A stretch of 36,202 bases of DNA, from the NCBI RefSeq assembly GCF_001046855.1, contig NZ_HF570958.1:699412-735613 (forward strand), read 5' to 3'. Shown piece by piece: positions 8,328-15,495 of the stretch. Each line of letters begins with the position of its first letter. Position 1 is the first letter of the stretch. Both the position numbers and the translations under genes were made by a program. Origin of the DNA: Nostocoides japonicum T1-X7 (GTDB lineage Bacteria; Actinomycetota; Actinomycetes; Actinomycetales; Dermatophilaceae). The notes under the pieces were generated by a model. The model searched no databases. It was not told the origin of the DNA and saw only the letters and a list, made by a program, of their open reading frames with translations.

Positions 8328-9839
8328 ATGCGCAGCGACCCGGCCCGGCCACCTCGCGTGGACGAGCGGCTCCTCGCAGCGCTGCGGTCCGATCTCGAGG
8401 CCGCGGCATACACAGTCGACGACGTCAACGACCTCCTCGGCCCCCTCGCGGCGGCGGCGCTGGCACGCGAGCAGACGATCCCGGCCCAGCGCGTCACGGC
8501 CACGGACGACTCGCCTCTCGCGACCCTCGTCCGCCTCCTCGCCCTCGGGGACCCCGTCGACGCTGCCGACGCCGCCGCCGCGCTGCCCACGCTCGGAGTC
8601 GACGGCGCGAGGAGCCTCGGCCTCGTCCGCGACGAGGGCGACGCCGTCGTCGCCGAATGCGACCTGCGCCCCCATGGCGACGACACCCACGGCTGGTGGG
8701 TCGCGTCCGATCTCGGCGAGCTCGCGACGCGGAGGCCGCTGCGCCCCGACCACGTCCTCGGCGTCGGCGCGGCCTCGGCGACGCTCGCCGACTGGACCGT
8801 GCGACGGCCGGTCGCCACCGCCGTCGACCTCGGCACCGGGTGCGGAGTGCAGGCACTCCACCTCTCCGGCCACGCGCGGGAGGTGACGGTCACCGACACC
8901 TCCCGGCGGGCCCTCGCCTACGCCCGGTTCAACGCCGCCCTCAACGGCCAGACCTGGCGCGTCCTCGAAGGGGACCTCCTCACGCCCGTCGAGGGCGAGC
9001 GGTTCGACCTCGTCGTGAGCAACCCGCCCTTCGTCATCACGCCCCGCGGCGCCGACGTGCCGGTCTTCGAGTACCGGGACGGCGGTCGGGCGGGCGACGA
9101 CGTCGTCGCGGAGCTCGTCCGCGGGGTCGGCTCGCTCCTGCGCCCGGGCGGGGTCGCCCAGCTCCTCGGGAACTGGGAGGTCCCGGCGGGGGCCGACTGG
9201 CGCGACCGGGTCGGCGAGTGGGTGCGCGGGACCGGGCTCGACGCGTGGGTCGTCCAGCGCGAGGTGCAGGATCCCGCGCAGTATGCCGAGGTGTGGGCTC
9301 GCGACGGCGGTCACCACAACGGGACGTCCGAGTTCGCCACGATGTATGCCGCGTGGCTCGACGACTTCGCGTCCCGGGACGTCGAGGCGGTCGGGTTCGG
9401 GGTCATCACCCTCCAACGGCCCACCTCGGGTCGGTCGCCGTTCGTCGACCTCATGGAGGCGCCCGGACCGGTGGCCCATCCCATGGGACCGGGCGTCGAG
9501 GCCGGCCTCGCGGCGCGAACCCTCCTCGCCGAGTCCTCCGACAGCGATCTGCTGTCCCGTCGGTGGAGGGTCGCGGACGATGTGACGGAGGCTCGATGGA
9601 GCCGGCCGGGAGCCACCGACCCCGCGGTCATCGAGCTCGTCCAAGGCGGTGGCCTGCGACGGACCGTCCGCCTCTCGACGGCGGCCGCGGCATACGTCTC
9701 CGTCGCCGACGGTGAGCTGACCGCGGACCAGGCGCTCGTCGCCATCGCCGCCCTCCTCGACGCCGATGCCGACTCCGTCCGCGCCGAGGTCCTGCCCGTC
9801 CTCCGCGATGCCGCCAAGGACGGACTCCTCGTCCTCTGA
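8328..9839 (+). CDS. SAM-dependent methyltransferase with NPPF motif and flanking domains
   Basis: A 503-aa protein. Residues 1-~130 form an N-terminal helical domain (DUF7059-like in plan). The central class I Rossmann domain has SAM motif I VDLGTGCG at 166-173, an acidic strand end (VTVTDTS), and motif IV NPPF at 232-235, which marks methyltransferases acting on a planar nitrogen (PrmC/HemK, RsmC, N6-adenine types). Residues ~400-503 look like a winged-helix-type C-terminal domain. Actinobacteria commonly carry this three-domain protein, often labelled only 'methyltransferase'. The substrate is unknown: rRNA, a release factor or DNA are all possible from NPPF alone. It likely has its own leaderless promoter (TAGGGT at 8316). 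It is followed directly by the repeat array. Confidence 0.87.
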   Translation: MRSDPARPPRVDERLLAALRSDLEAAAYTVDDVNDLLGPLAAAALAREQTIPAQRVTATDDSPLATLVRLLALGDPVDAADAAAALPTLGVDGARSLGLVRDEGDAVVAECDLRPHGDDTHGWWVASDLGELATRRPLRPDHVLGVGAASATLADWTVRRPVATAVDLGTGCGVQALHLSGHAREVTVTDTSRRALAYARFNAALNGQTWRVLEGDLLTPVEGERFDLVVSNPPFVITPRGADVPVFEYRDGGRAGDDVVAELVRGVGSLLRPGGVAQLLGNWEVPAGADWRDRVGEWVRGTGLDAWVVQREVQDPAQYAEVWARDGGHHNGTSEFATMYAAWLDDFASRDVEAVGFGVITLQRPTSGRSPFVDLMEAPGPVAHPMGPGVEAGLAARTLLAESSDSDLLSRRWRVADDVTEARWSRPGATDPAVIELVQGGGLRRTVRLSTAAAAYVSVADGELTADQALVAIAALLDADADSVRAEVLPVLRDAAKDGLLVL

Positions 9840-9879
9840 CGCGGTCGCCAACCCCCGGCGTGACGGCGACTGGAGGGGG

Positions 9880-10852
9880 TCGAGGTATCGGCTGACGCTC
9901 TGGTGGACGTGTCGGATTACCTCGATCGGGAGGGCGGCCGGCGCAGTCGAGGTATCTAGTGACGTTCCGGTGGTGTGGGGCTACCTCGACTGGGAGAGTG
10001 CCCGGCGGGTCGAGGGTATCGGCTGACGCTCTGGTGGACGTGTCGGATTACCTCGACTCGGGGGGTGCCCGCTTGGGTGGAGGTACCTGGTGGCGTTCCG
10101 GTGGTGTGGGGTTACCTCGACTCGGGCGGTGTCCGGTGGGTCGAGGTATCTGGTGACGTTCCGGTGGTGTCGGGTGGCTCGGAGTTCTACGTGGGCTCGT
10201 GGGTGGAGGTGGCGGACGCGGTCGAGACATGTGTGACGCCTGCGTGATGGTCGGGATACCTCGATCGGGAGGGCGGCCGGCGCGGTCGAGGTATCTGGTG
10301 ACCTTCCGGTGGTGTGGGGTTACCTCGACTGGGAGAGTGCCCGGTGGGTGGAGGTATCTGGTGACGCTCGGCCGGTGTGGGGTTACCTCGACTCGGGGGG
10401 TGCCCGCTGGGGTGGAGGTATCTGGTGACGTTCCGGTGGTGTGGGGTTACCTCGACTCGGGCGGTGTCCGGTGGGTCGAGGTATCTGGTGACGTTCCGGT
10501 GGTGTCGGGTGGCTCGGAGTTCTACGTGGGCTCGTGGGTGGAGGTGGCGGACGCGGTCGAGACATGTGTGACGCCTGCACGATGGTCGGGATACATCGAT
10601 CGGGAGGGCGGCCGGCGCGGTCGAGGTATCTGGTGACGTCCCGGTGGTGTGGGGTTACCTCGACTCGGGGGGTGCCCGGTGGGTGGAGGTATCTGGTGAC
10701 GTCCCGGTGGTGTGGGGTTACCTCGACTGGGAGAGTGCCCGGTGGGTCGAGGTATCTGGTGACCTTCCGGTGGTGTGGGGTCACCTCGACTCGGGGGGTG
10801 CCCGCTGGGTCGAGGTATGAGGTGACGCTCGGGCGGGATCGGGTTACCTCGG
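9880..10852. repeat. Array of ~15 units of a ~63-bp inverted-repeat element
   Basis: A gene-free kilobase made of tandem units. The GAGGT(A) core recurs at 9882, 9949, 10012, 10080, 10143, 10206, 10288, 10351, 10415, 10478, 10541, 10623, 10686, 10749 and 10812. The steps are 67, 63, 68, 63, 63, 82, 63, 64, 63, 63, 82, 63, 63 and 63 bp. A typical unit is TCGAGGTA, a ~27-nt conserved middle, TACCTCGA, and then a ~20-nt linker of a few related types (CTCGGG...GTGGG). Thus TCGAGGTA and its complement TACCTCGA alternate along the array, and each 8-mer can pair with a neighbour on either side. Linkers resemble one another, unlike CRISPR spacers. Sixty-three is a multiple of three, so long frames stay open on both strands, but the 64-, 67-, 68- and 82-bp steps mostly break them. 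Function unknown. Confidence 0.9.
10094..10639. repeat. 211-bp higher-order duplication inside the array (335-bp offset)
   Basis: Positions 10094-10304 recur at 10429-10639 with about three mismatches by eye. Each copy includes the same degenerate unit, in which the right arm is replaced by GGTGGCTCGGAGTTCTACG and an ACATGTGTGACGCC stretch. A shorter copy pair is 9881-9925 versus 10011-10056 (one inserted G). The array therefore grew by block duplication as well as by unit duplication. Confidence 0.85.
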
Positions 10853-10889
10853 TCGCGGGGAGAGCTGGCGAGGACAGCAGCAAAAGCGG

Positions 10890-10918
10890 TTGTGAGTGAG
10901 TGCTCACTCATTTATAGT
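10890..10918 (+). promoter_or_regulatory. tetR-ABC operon promoter overlapping a palindromic operator
   Basis: TTGTGA at 10890-10895 and TATAGT at 10913-10918 are 17 bp apart, the best promoter in the window. An 18-bp palindrome, TGAGTGAGTGCTCACTCA at 10893-10910 (8-bp perfect arms, 2-bp centre), fills the spacer and overlaps the -35 box. This is the standard geometry for TetR-family autorepression. The start point would fall about 7 nt after TATAGT, at the GTG at 10926. Confidence 0.82.
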
Positions 10919-10925
10919 CGACCGA

Positions 10926-11603
10926 GTGACACCCCGAGCACCCGCCATGTCGGCCGACGAGCGCCGAGCCGCTCTCGTCGCGGCGACGATCCCGCTGCTG
11001 CGGGAGCACGGCCGGGCCGTGACGACCCGGCAGATCGCCCGATCCGCCGGGGTGGCCGAGGGGACGATCTTCCGCGTCTTCGACAGCAAGGACGAGCTCG
11101 TCGACGAGGCGATCCGGGCGGGGATGAACCCGCGGCCGCTCCTCGATGCCATCCGTGCCGTCCCCCGTGACGACCCGTTCGAGACCCGCCTGCTCGCCGT
11201 CGTCACCATCGTCCAGGACCGGCTCCTCGGCATCTTCGGGCTGCTGCGCTCGGTCGGCTTCGTCGCCCCGCCCCACCCGCACAAGCAGCCGGCCATCGAC
11301 GGTATCCAGGCCGAGATCGAGGCGGCGCTCGTCGCGCTCGTGGGGGACGACGCGGAGCGGCTGCGGATGCCGGTCCGGCGCTTCCTCCACCATGTGCGCC
11401 TCCTCACCTTCGCCGGAAGCCATCAGCAGATCGCCGACGGCAACCTGCTCACGCCGGCGGAGATCGTCGACGTCCTCCTCCACGGCGCCCTCGACGGCGG
11501 ATGCGGCCATGCGGTATGCGACGAGGTCGCCATGGGCCATCTCCGCCCGGGATCCGCACGCCCGCCACGGACCCCACGTCCCGACCGGAAGGACCTCCGC
11601 TGA
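10926..11603 (+). CDS. TetR/AcrR-family transcriptional regulator
   Basis: A 225-aa regulator. The N-terminal helix-turn-helix region (about residues 8-58) contains 'TTRQIARSAGVAEGTIFRVFDSKDELVDEAI', a textbook TetR DNA-binding domain; the rest is an unassigned helical ligand domain. I choose GTG 10926 over the upstream ATG 10896 because the latter lies inside the operator and before the -10 box. TATAGT-N7-GTG implies a leaderless mRNA. The palindrome at 10893-10910 is its likely operator, so it should repress itself and the ABC exporter. Its stop overlaps the first transporter gene (TGATG at 11601-11605), giving one operon. The inducer is unknown; transporter substrates or their analogues are the usual ligands of such regulators. 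Confidence 0.93.
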   Translation: MTPRAPAMSADERRAALVAATIPLLREHGRAVTTRQIARSAGVAEGTIFRVFDSKDELVDEAIRAGMNPRPLLDAIRAVPRDDPFETRLLAVVTIVQDRLLGIFGLLRSVGFVAPPHPHKQPAIDGIQAEIEAALVALVGDDAERLRMPVRRFLHHVRLLTFAGSHQQIADGNLLTPAEIVDVLLHGALDGGCGHAVCDEVAMGHLRPGSARPPRTPRPDRKDLR

Positions 11604-13336
11604 TGCTCGTCCGTCTCGTCCGCACCGGACTCCGGCCGTACTCCACGGCCATCGTCCTGCTCCTGGTCCTCCAGCTCGCGGCGACGATCGCATCGCTGTA
11701 CCTGCCCTCGCTCAACGGCCAGATCATCGACCAGGGGGTCGCGAAGGGCGACACGACGTTCATCCTCCACACCGGCGCGATCATGCTGGTCATCTCGATC
11801 GTCCAGATCGCCGCGACGATCTCGGCGACCTACCTCGCTTCCCGGTCGGCCGCGGGAATGGCGCGCGACCTGCGTCGCGGCGTCTTCACGCGCGTCCTCG
11901 ACTTCAGCGCCCAGGAGGTGTCGCGCTACGGCGCGCCGACCCTCATCTCGCGGAGCACCAACGACGTCCAGCAGGTCCAGCTCGTCAGCTACATGGGGAT
12001 GGCGATCATGGTGACCGCGCCGATCATGATGGTCGGCGGGGTCATCATGGCGCTGCGCGAGGATGTCGGGCTGTCGTGGCTCATGGTCGTCGCCGTCCCG
12101 GTTCTCGGGATCGCCGTCGGTCTCGTCATCAGCCGGATGATCCCGAACTTCCGCGTCATGCAGAAGTCCGTGGACAACGTCAACCGCATCCTCCGCGAGC
12201 AGATCACCGGCATCCGCGTCGTGCGGGCCTTCGTCCGCGAGGACGAGGAGCGGGCCCGCTTCGCGGAGGCCAACACGACCTACACGAACTCCGCGCTCGC
12301 CGTCGGCCGGCTCATGGCCCTGGCGTTCCCCATCGTCATGGTCGTCTTCAACGCCTCGACCGTCGCCGTCCTGTGGTTCGGCGCGAAGCGTGTCGAGGCG
12401 GGCCAGATGGAGATCGGCGCGCTCACGGCATTCATGTCCTACCTCATGCAGGTCCTCATGTCCGTCATGATGGCGACCTTCATGTCGATGATGATCCCCC
12501 GGGCGGCAGTCTCGGCCGGGCGGATCAGCGAGGTCCTCGACACCCGGTCGACCGTCGTGCCCCCCGTCGACCCGGCACCCCTGCGCAGAGGCGGCGTCGA
12601 GGTCGAGCTCGACGACGTGTCGTTCCACTACCCGGGCGCGGGTGCCCCTGTCCTCCAAGGGATCTCGTTCACGGCCAAGCCTGGCACGACGACGGCGATC
12701 ATCGGGTCCACGGGAGCCGGTAAGACGACGCTCGTCAACCTCGTGCCGCGGCTGTTCGACGTCACGTCCGGCGCCGTGCGGATCGACGGCGTCGACATCC
12801 GCGACGTCGCGCTCGACGACCTGTGGGACCACATCGGACTCGTCCCGCAGAAGCCGTACCTCTTCACCGGGACGATCGCGACGAACCTGCGCTACGGGAA
12901 CCCGGAGGCGACCGACGACCAGCTGTGGCAGGCCCTCGAGGTCGCCCAGGCGGCCGACTTCGTCCGCGCCATGCCGGACGGCCTCGACGCGGCGGTCGCC
13001 CAGGGCGGGACGAACCTGTCGGGCGGGCAGCGCCAGCGCGTCGCGATCGCGCGGGCGCTGGTCGCGACGCCGGACGTCTACCTCTTCGACGACTCCTTCT
13101 CGGCGCTCGACACGGCGACGGACGCGCGGCTGCGGAGGGCCTTGCGGCCGGTGACGAGGGACGCCGTCGTCATCGTTGTCGCACAACGTGTCTCGACGAT
13201 CGTCGACGCGGACCAGATCGTCGTCCTCGACGACGGCCGGGTCGTCGGCGCCGGCACCCACGAGGAGCTCCTCGGGACGTGCGAGACCTACCGAGAGATC
13301 GTCACGAGCCAGCAGGCCACGGAGGAGGCAGCATGA
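11603..13336 (+). CDS. ABC exporter half-transporter, subunit 1 (degenerate catalytic site)
   Basis: A 577-aa fused permease/ATPase. Residues 1-~310 are a six-helix exporter domain, followed by a nucleotide-binding domain. It has Walker A GSTGAGKTT (about 368-376), the Q-loop 'GLVPQKPYLF', a canonical signature LSGGQRQRVAIARAL and a Walker B YLFDDS in which Asp497 stands where the catalytic Glu should be. With subunit 2 this makes a heterodimer having one degenerate and one competent ATP site, as in TM287/288, LmrCD and BmrCD. It is translationally coupled to tetR upstream (TGATG) and to subunit 2 downstream (ATGA). The likely role is drug or lipid export controlled by TetR; the substrate cannot be read from the sequence. 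Confidence 0.94.
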   Translation: MLVRLVRTGLRPYSTAIVLLLVLQLAATIASLYLPSLNGQIIDQGVAKGDTTFILHTGAIMLVISIVQIAATISATYLASRSAAGMARDLRRGVFTRVLDFSAQEVSRYGAPTLISRSTNDVQQVQLVSYMGMAIMVTAPIMMVGGVIMALREDVGLSWLMVVAVPVLGIAVGLVISRMIPNFRVMQKSVDNVNRILREQITGIRVVRAFVREDEERARFAEANTTYTNSALAVGRLMALAFPIVMVVFNASTVAVLWFGAKRVEAGQMEIGALTAFMSYLMQVLMSVMMATFMSMMIPRAAVSAGRISEVLDTRSTVVPPVDPAPLRRGGVEVELDDVSFHYPGAGAPVLQGISFTAKPGTTTAIIGSTGAGKTTLVNLVPRLFDVTSGAVRIDGVDIRDVALDDLWDHIGLVPQKPYLFTGTIATNLRYGNPEATDDQLWQALEVAQAADFVRAMPDGLDAAVAQGGTNLSGGQRQRVAIARALVATPDVYLFDDSFSALDTATDARLRRALRPVTRDAVVIVVAQRVSTIVDADQIVVLDDGRVVGAGTHEELLGTCETYREIVTSQQATEEAA

Positions 13337-15390
13337 GCGAGACCCGCTCGGAGGAGGAGAAGGCGGCCGCCGCCCGGCGAGGGCCGGGGCAGGTCCGTCG
13401 TGGAGGGCCGCCACATCTCTCGCTCGGCGCGCCCGGCGAGAAGTCGCAGAGCTTCGGGCCGTCGGCGCGGCGGCTGCTCGGCCGGATGCGGCCGGAACGC
13501 CTCACCCTGTATGCCGTCCTCCTCCTCGCGCTGTGCTCCGTCGTCCTCAGCGCGGTCGGGCCGAAGATCCTCGGTCACGCGACGAACCTCATCTTCGCCG
13601 GGGTCTTCAGCAAGCAGATCCCCGCGGGCGTGACGCAGGAGCAGGCGGTCGAGGGACTGCGCGCCCAGGGGCAGGGCCGCCTCGCCGACATGCTCGCGGC
13701 GATGGACCACGTCATCCCCGGGCACGGCATCGACTTCACGGCCGTCGCGCACGTCCTCCTGTTCGTCCTCGGCCTCTATGTCATGTCCTCGGTCCTCGCC
13801 TGGCTCCAGGGCTACCTGTTGACCGGCGCGGTGAACCGGACCGTCTTCGTCCTCCGCCGCGACGTCGAGGACAAGCTCAACCGGCTTCCGCTGCCCTACT
13901 TCGACAACCAGCCCCGCGGCGAGCTCCTCTCGCGGGTCACCAACGACATCGACAACGTCGCCCAGAGCCTGCAGCAGACCCTCTCCCAGCTGCTCACCTC
14001 GCTCCTCACGCTCCTCGCGATGCTGACGATGATGTTCGTCGTCTCGCCGGTGCTCGCCGTCATCGCGCTCGTCACGATCCCCGTGTCGATCCTGCTCACC
14101 CGCGCCATCGGCAAGCGGTCGCAGAAGCACTTCGTCCAGCAGTGGAAGAGCACCGGCGAGGTCAACGGCATCGTCGAGGAGGCGTTCACCGGGCACGGCC
14201 TCGTCAAGGTCTTCGGCCGGCAGCACGAGGTGACCGAGCAGTTCACGACGAAGAACGAGGAGCTGTATGCCGCGAGCTTCGGCGCCCAGTTCGTCAGCGG
14301 CATCATCATGCCGGCGATGATGTTCGTCGGGAACCTCAACTACGTCATCATCGCCGTCGTCGGCGGCCTCCGGGTCGCGAACGGCTCAATGTCCCTCGGC
14401 GACGTCCAGGCGTTCATCCAGTACTCGCGCCAGTTCACCCAGCCGCTGACGCAGGTCGCCTCGATGGCCAACCTCATGCAGTCCGGAGTCGCCTCCGCGG
14501 AGCGGGTCTTCGAGGTGCTCGACGCCGCCGAGCAGGTGCCCGACGCCGCCGACGCCGTGACGATCGAGGACGCGCACGGCCGCGTCGCCTTCGAGGACGT
14601 CAGCTTCTCGTACACGCCGGACAAGCCGCTCATCGAGCACCTCGACCTGTGCGTCGAGCCCGGCCACACCGTCGCCATCGTCGGGCCGACCGGGGCCGGC
14701 AAGACGACGCTCGTCAACCTCATCATGCGGTTCTACGAGCTGGACGGTGGACGGATCACGCTCGACGGCGTCGACATCACCGCGCTGACCCGGCACGACC
14801 TGCGCGCGGAGGTCGGGATGGTCCTGCAGGACACCTGGCTGTTCGCGGGCACGATCCGCGACAACATCGCATACGGCCGACCCGGTGCCACGGACGAGGA
14901 GGTCATCGAGGCCGCTCGCGCGACGTACGTCGACCGCTTCGTCCACTCGCTGCCCGACGGCTACGACACGGTCCTCGACTCCGAGGCGAGCAACATCAGC
15001 GCCGGGGAGAAGCAGCTGCTCACCATCGCGCGGGCCTTCATCTCCGACCCCGCCCTCCTCATCCTCGACGAGGCGACCAGCTCCGTCGACACCCGCACCG
15101 AGCTGCTCGTCCAGCAGGCGATGGCGAACCTGCGGACGGACCGGACCAGCTTCGTCATCGCGCACCGGCTCTCGACGATCCGCGACGCGGACCTCATCCT
15201 CGTCATGGAGGACGGGCGCATCGTCGAGCAGGGCACGCATGCCGAGCTCCTCGCCGCCGGTGGGGCGTTCGCCCGGTTGTATGCCGCCCAGTTCAGTGGT
15301 GCGGCGGCCGACGCGGACGAGGACCTCGTCGGTGTCGGCGCCGGCCCGGGCGGTATGGCGGGCGGTCCGATGGCCCCGCCGCCGCGCTGA
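13333..15390 (+). CDS. ABC exporter half-transporter, subunit 2 (degenerate signature, active Walker B)
   Basis: A 685-aa partner whose ATG overlaps the subunit 1 stop. It has a ~55-residue charged N-terminal extension. The six-helix domain includes an insertion between helices 1 and 2 (about residues 95-140, 'GVTQEQAVEGLRAQGQGRLADMLAAM' region), seen in MdlB-like/LmrD-type subunits. The nucleotide-binding domain has Walker A GPTGAGKTT and Walker B LILDEATSS with Glu580, but its signature is ISAGEKQ (about 555-561) instead of LSGGQ. The good Walker site here pairs with the good signature of subunit 1, and the two defective halves pair together. A Gly/Met/Pro-rich tail ends the protein. No strong terminator follows. 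Confidence 0.94.
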   Translation: MSETRSEEEKAAAARRGPGQVRRGGPPHLSLGAPGEKSQSFGPSARRLLGRMRPERLTLYAVLLLALCSVVLSAVGPKILGHATNLIFAGVFSKQIPAGVTQEQAVEGLRAQGQGRLADMLAAMDHVIPGHGIDFTAVAHVLLFVLGLYVMSSVLAWLQGYLLTGAVNRTVFVLRRDVEDKLNRLPLPYFDNQPRGELLSRVTNDIDNVAQSLQQTLSQLLTSLLTLLAMLTMMFVVSPVLAVIALVTIPVSILLTRAIGKRSQKHFVQQWKSTGEVNGIVEEAFTGHGLVKVFGRQHEVTEQFTTKNEELYAASFGAQFVSGIIMPAMMFVGNLNYVIIAVVGGLRVANGSMSLGDVQAFIQYSRQFTQPLTQVASMANLMQSGVASAERVFEVLDAAEQVPDAADAVTIEDAHGRVAFEDVSFSYTPDKPLIEHLDLCVEPGHTVAIVGPTGAGKTTLVNLIMRFYELDGGRITLDGVDITALTRHDLRAEVGMVLQDTWLFAGTIRDNIAYGRPGATDEEVIEAARATYVDRFVHSLPDGYDTVLDSEASNISAGEKQLLTIARAFISDPALLILDEATSSVDTRTELLVQQAMANLRTDRTSFVIAHRLSTIRDADLILVMEDGRIVEQGTHAELLAAGGAFARLYAAQFSGAAADADEDLVGVGAGPGGMAGGPMAPPPR

Positions 15391-15414
15391 GATCACGCTC
15401 GGATAACGCACTGC

Positions 15415-15450
15415 GTGCCCTGTGCACAGTGGCACCTTTGGGGCTAGTGT
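15415..15450 (+). promoter_or_regulatory. Palindrome and possible promoter upstream of the symporter
   Basis: CTGTGCACAG at 15420-15429 is a perfect 10-bp palindrome, extended by GTGCC (15415-15419) and GGCAC (15431-15435) with one unpaired base. TAGTGT at 15445-15450 is a possible -10 box. A 17-bp spacing would place the -35 region inside the palindrome, so it may be an operator. The rest of the 105-bp gap shows nothing else. Confidence 0.4.
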
Positions 15451-15495
15451 GACGCCTGGGACGGGCGGAGGGTCCGTCCGGACGGGAGCGCGACG

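Noticed and set aside
5664..9851. 1395-codon open frame on the minus strand opposite hppA and the methyltransferase
   Set aside because: It is the mirror of strongly biased codons in real genes on the plus strand. The product is Asp/Glu/Arg low complexity with no domain.
9880..10852. CRISPR array
   Set aside because: The interspaced segments are similar to each other and recur, units are 63 bp with inverted ends, and no cas genes are present.
10896..10925. Upstream ATG (10896) as tetR start
   Set aside because: It lies within the operator palindrome and upstream of the -10 box, so it would not be in the transcript.
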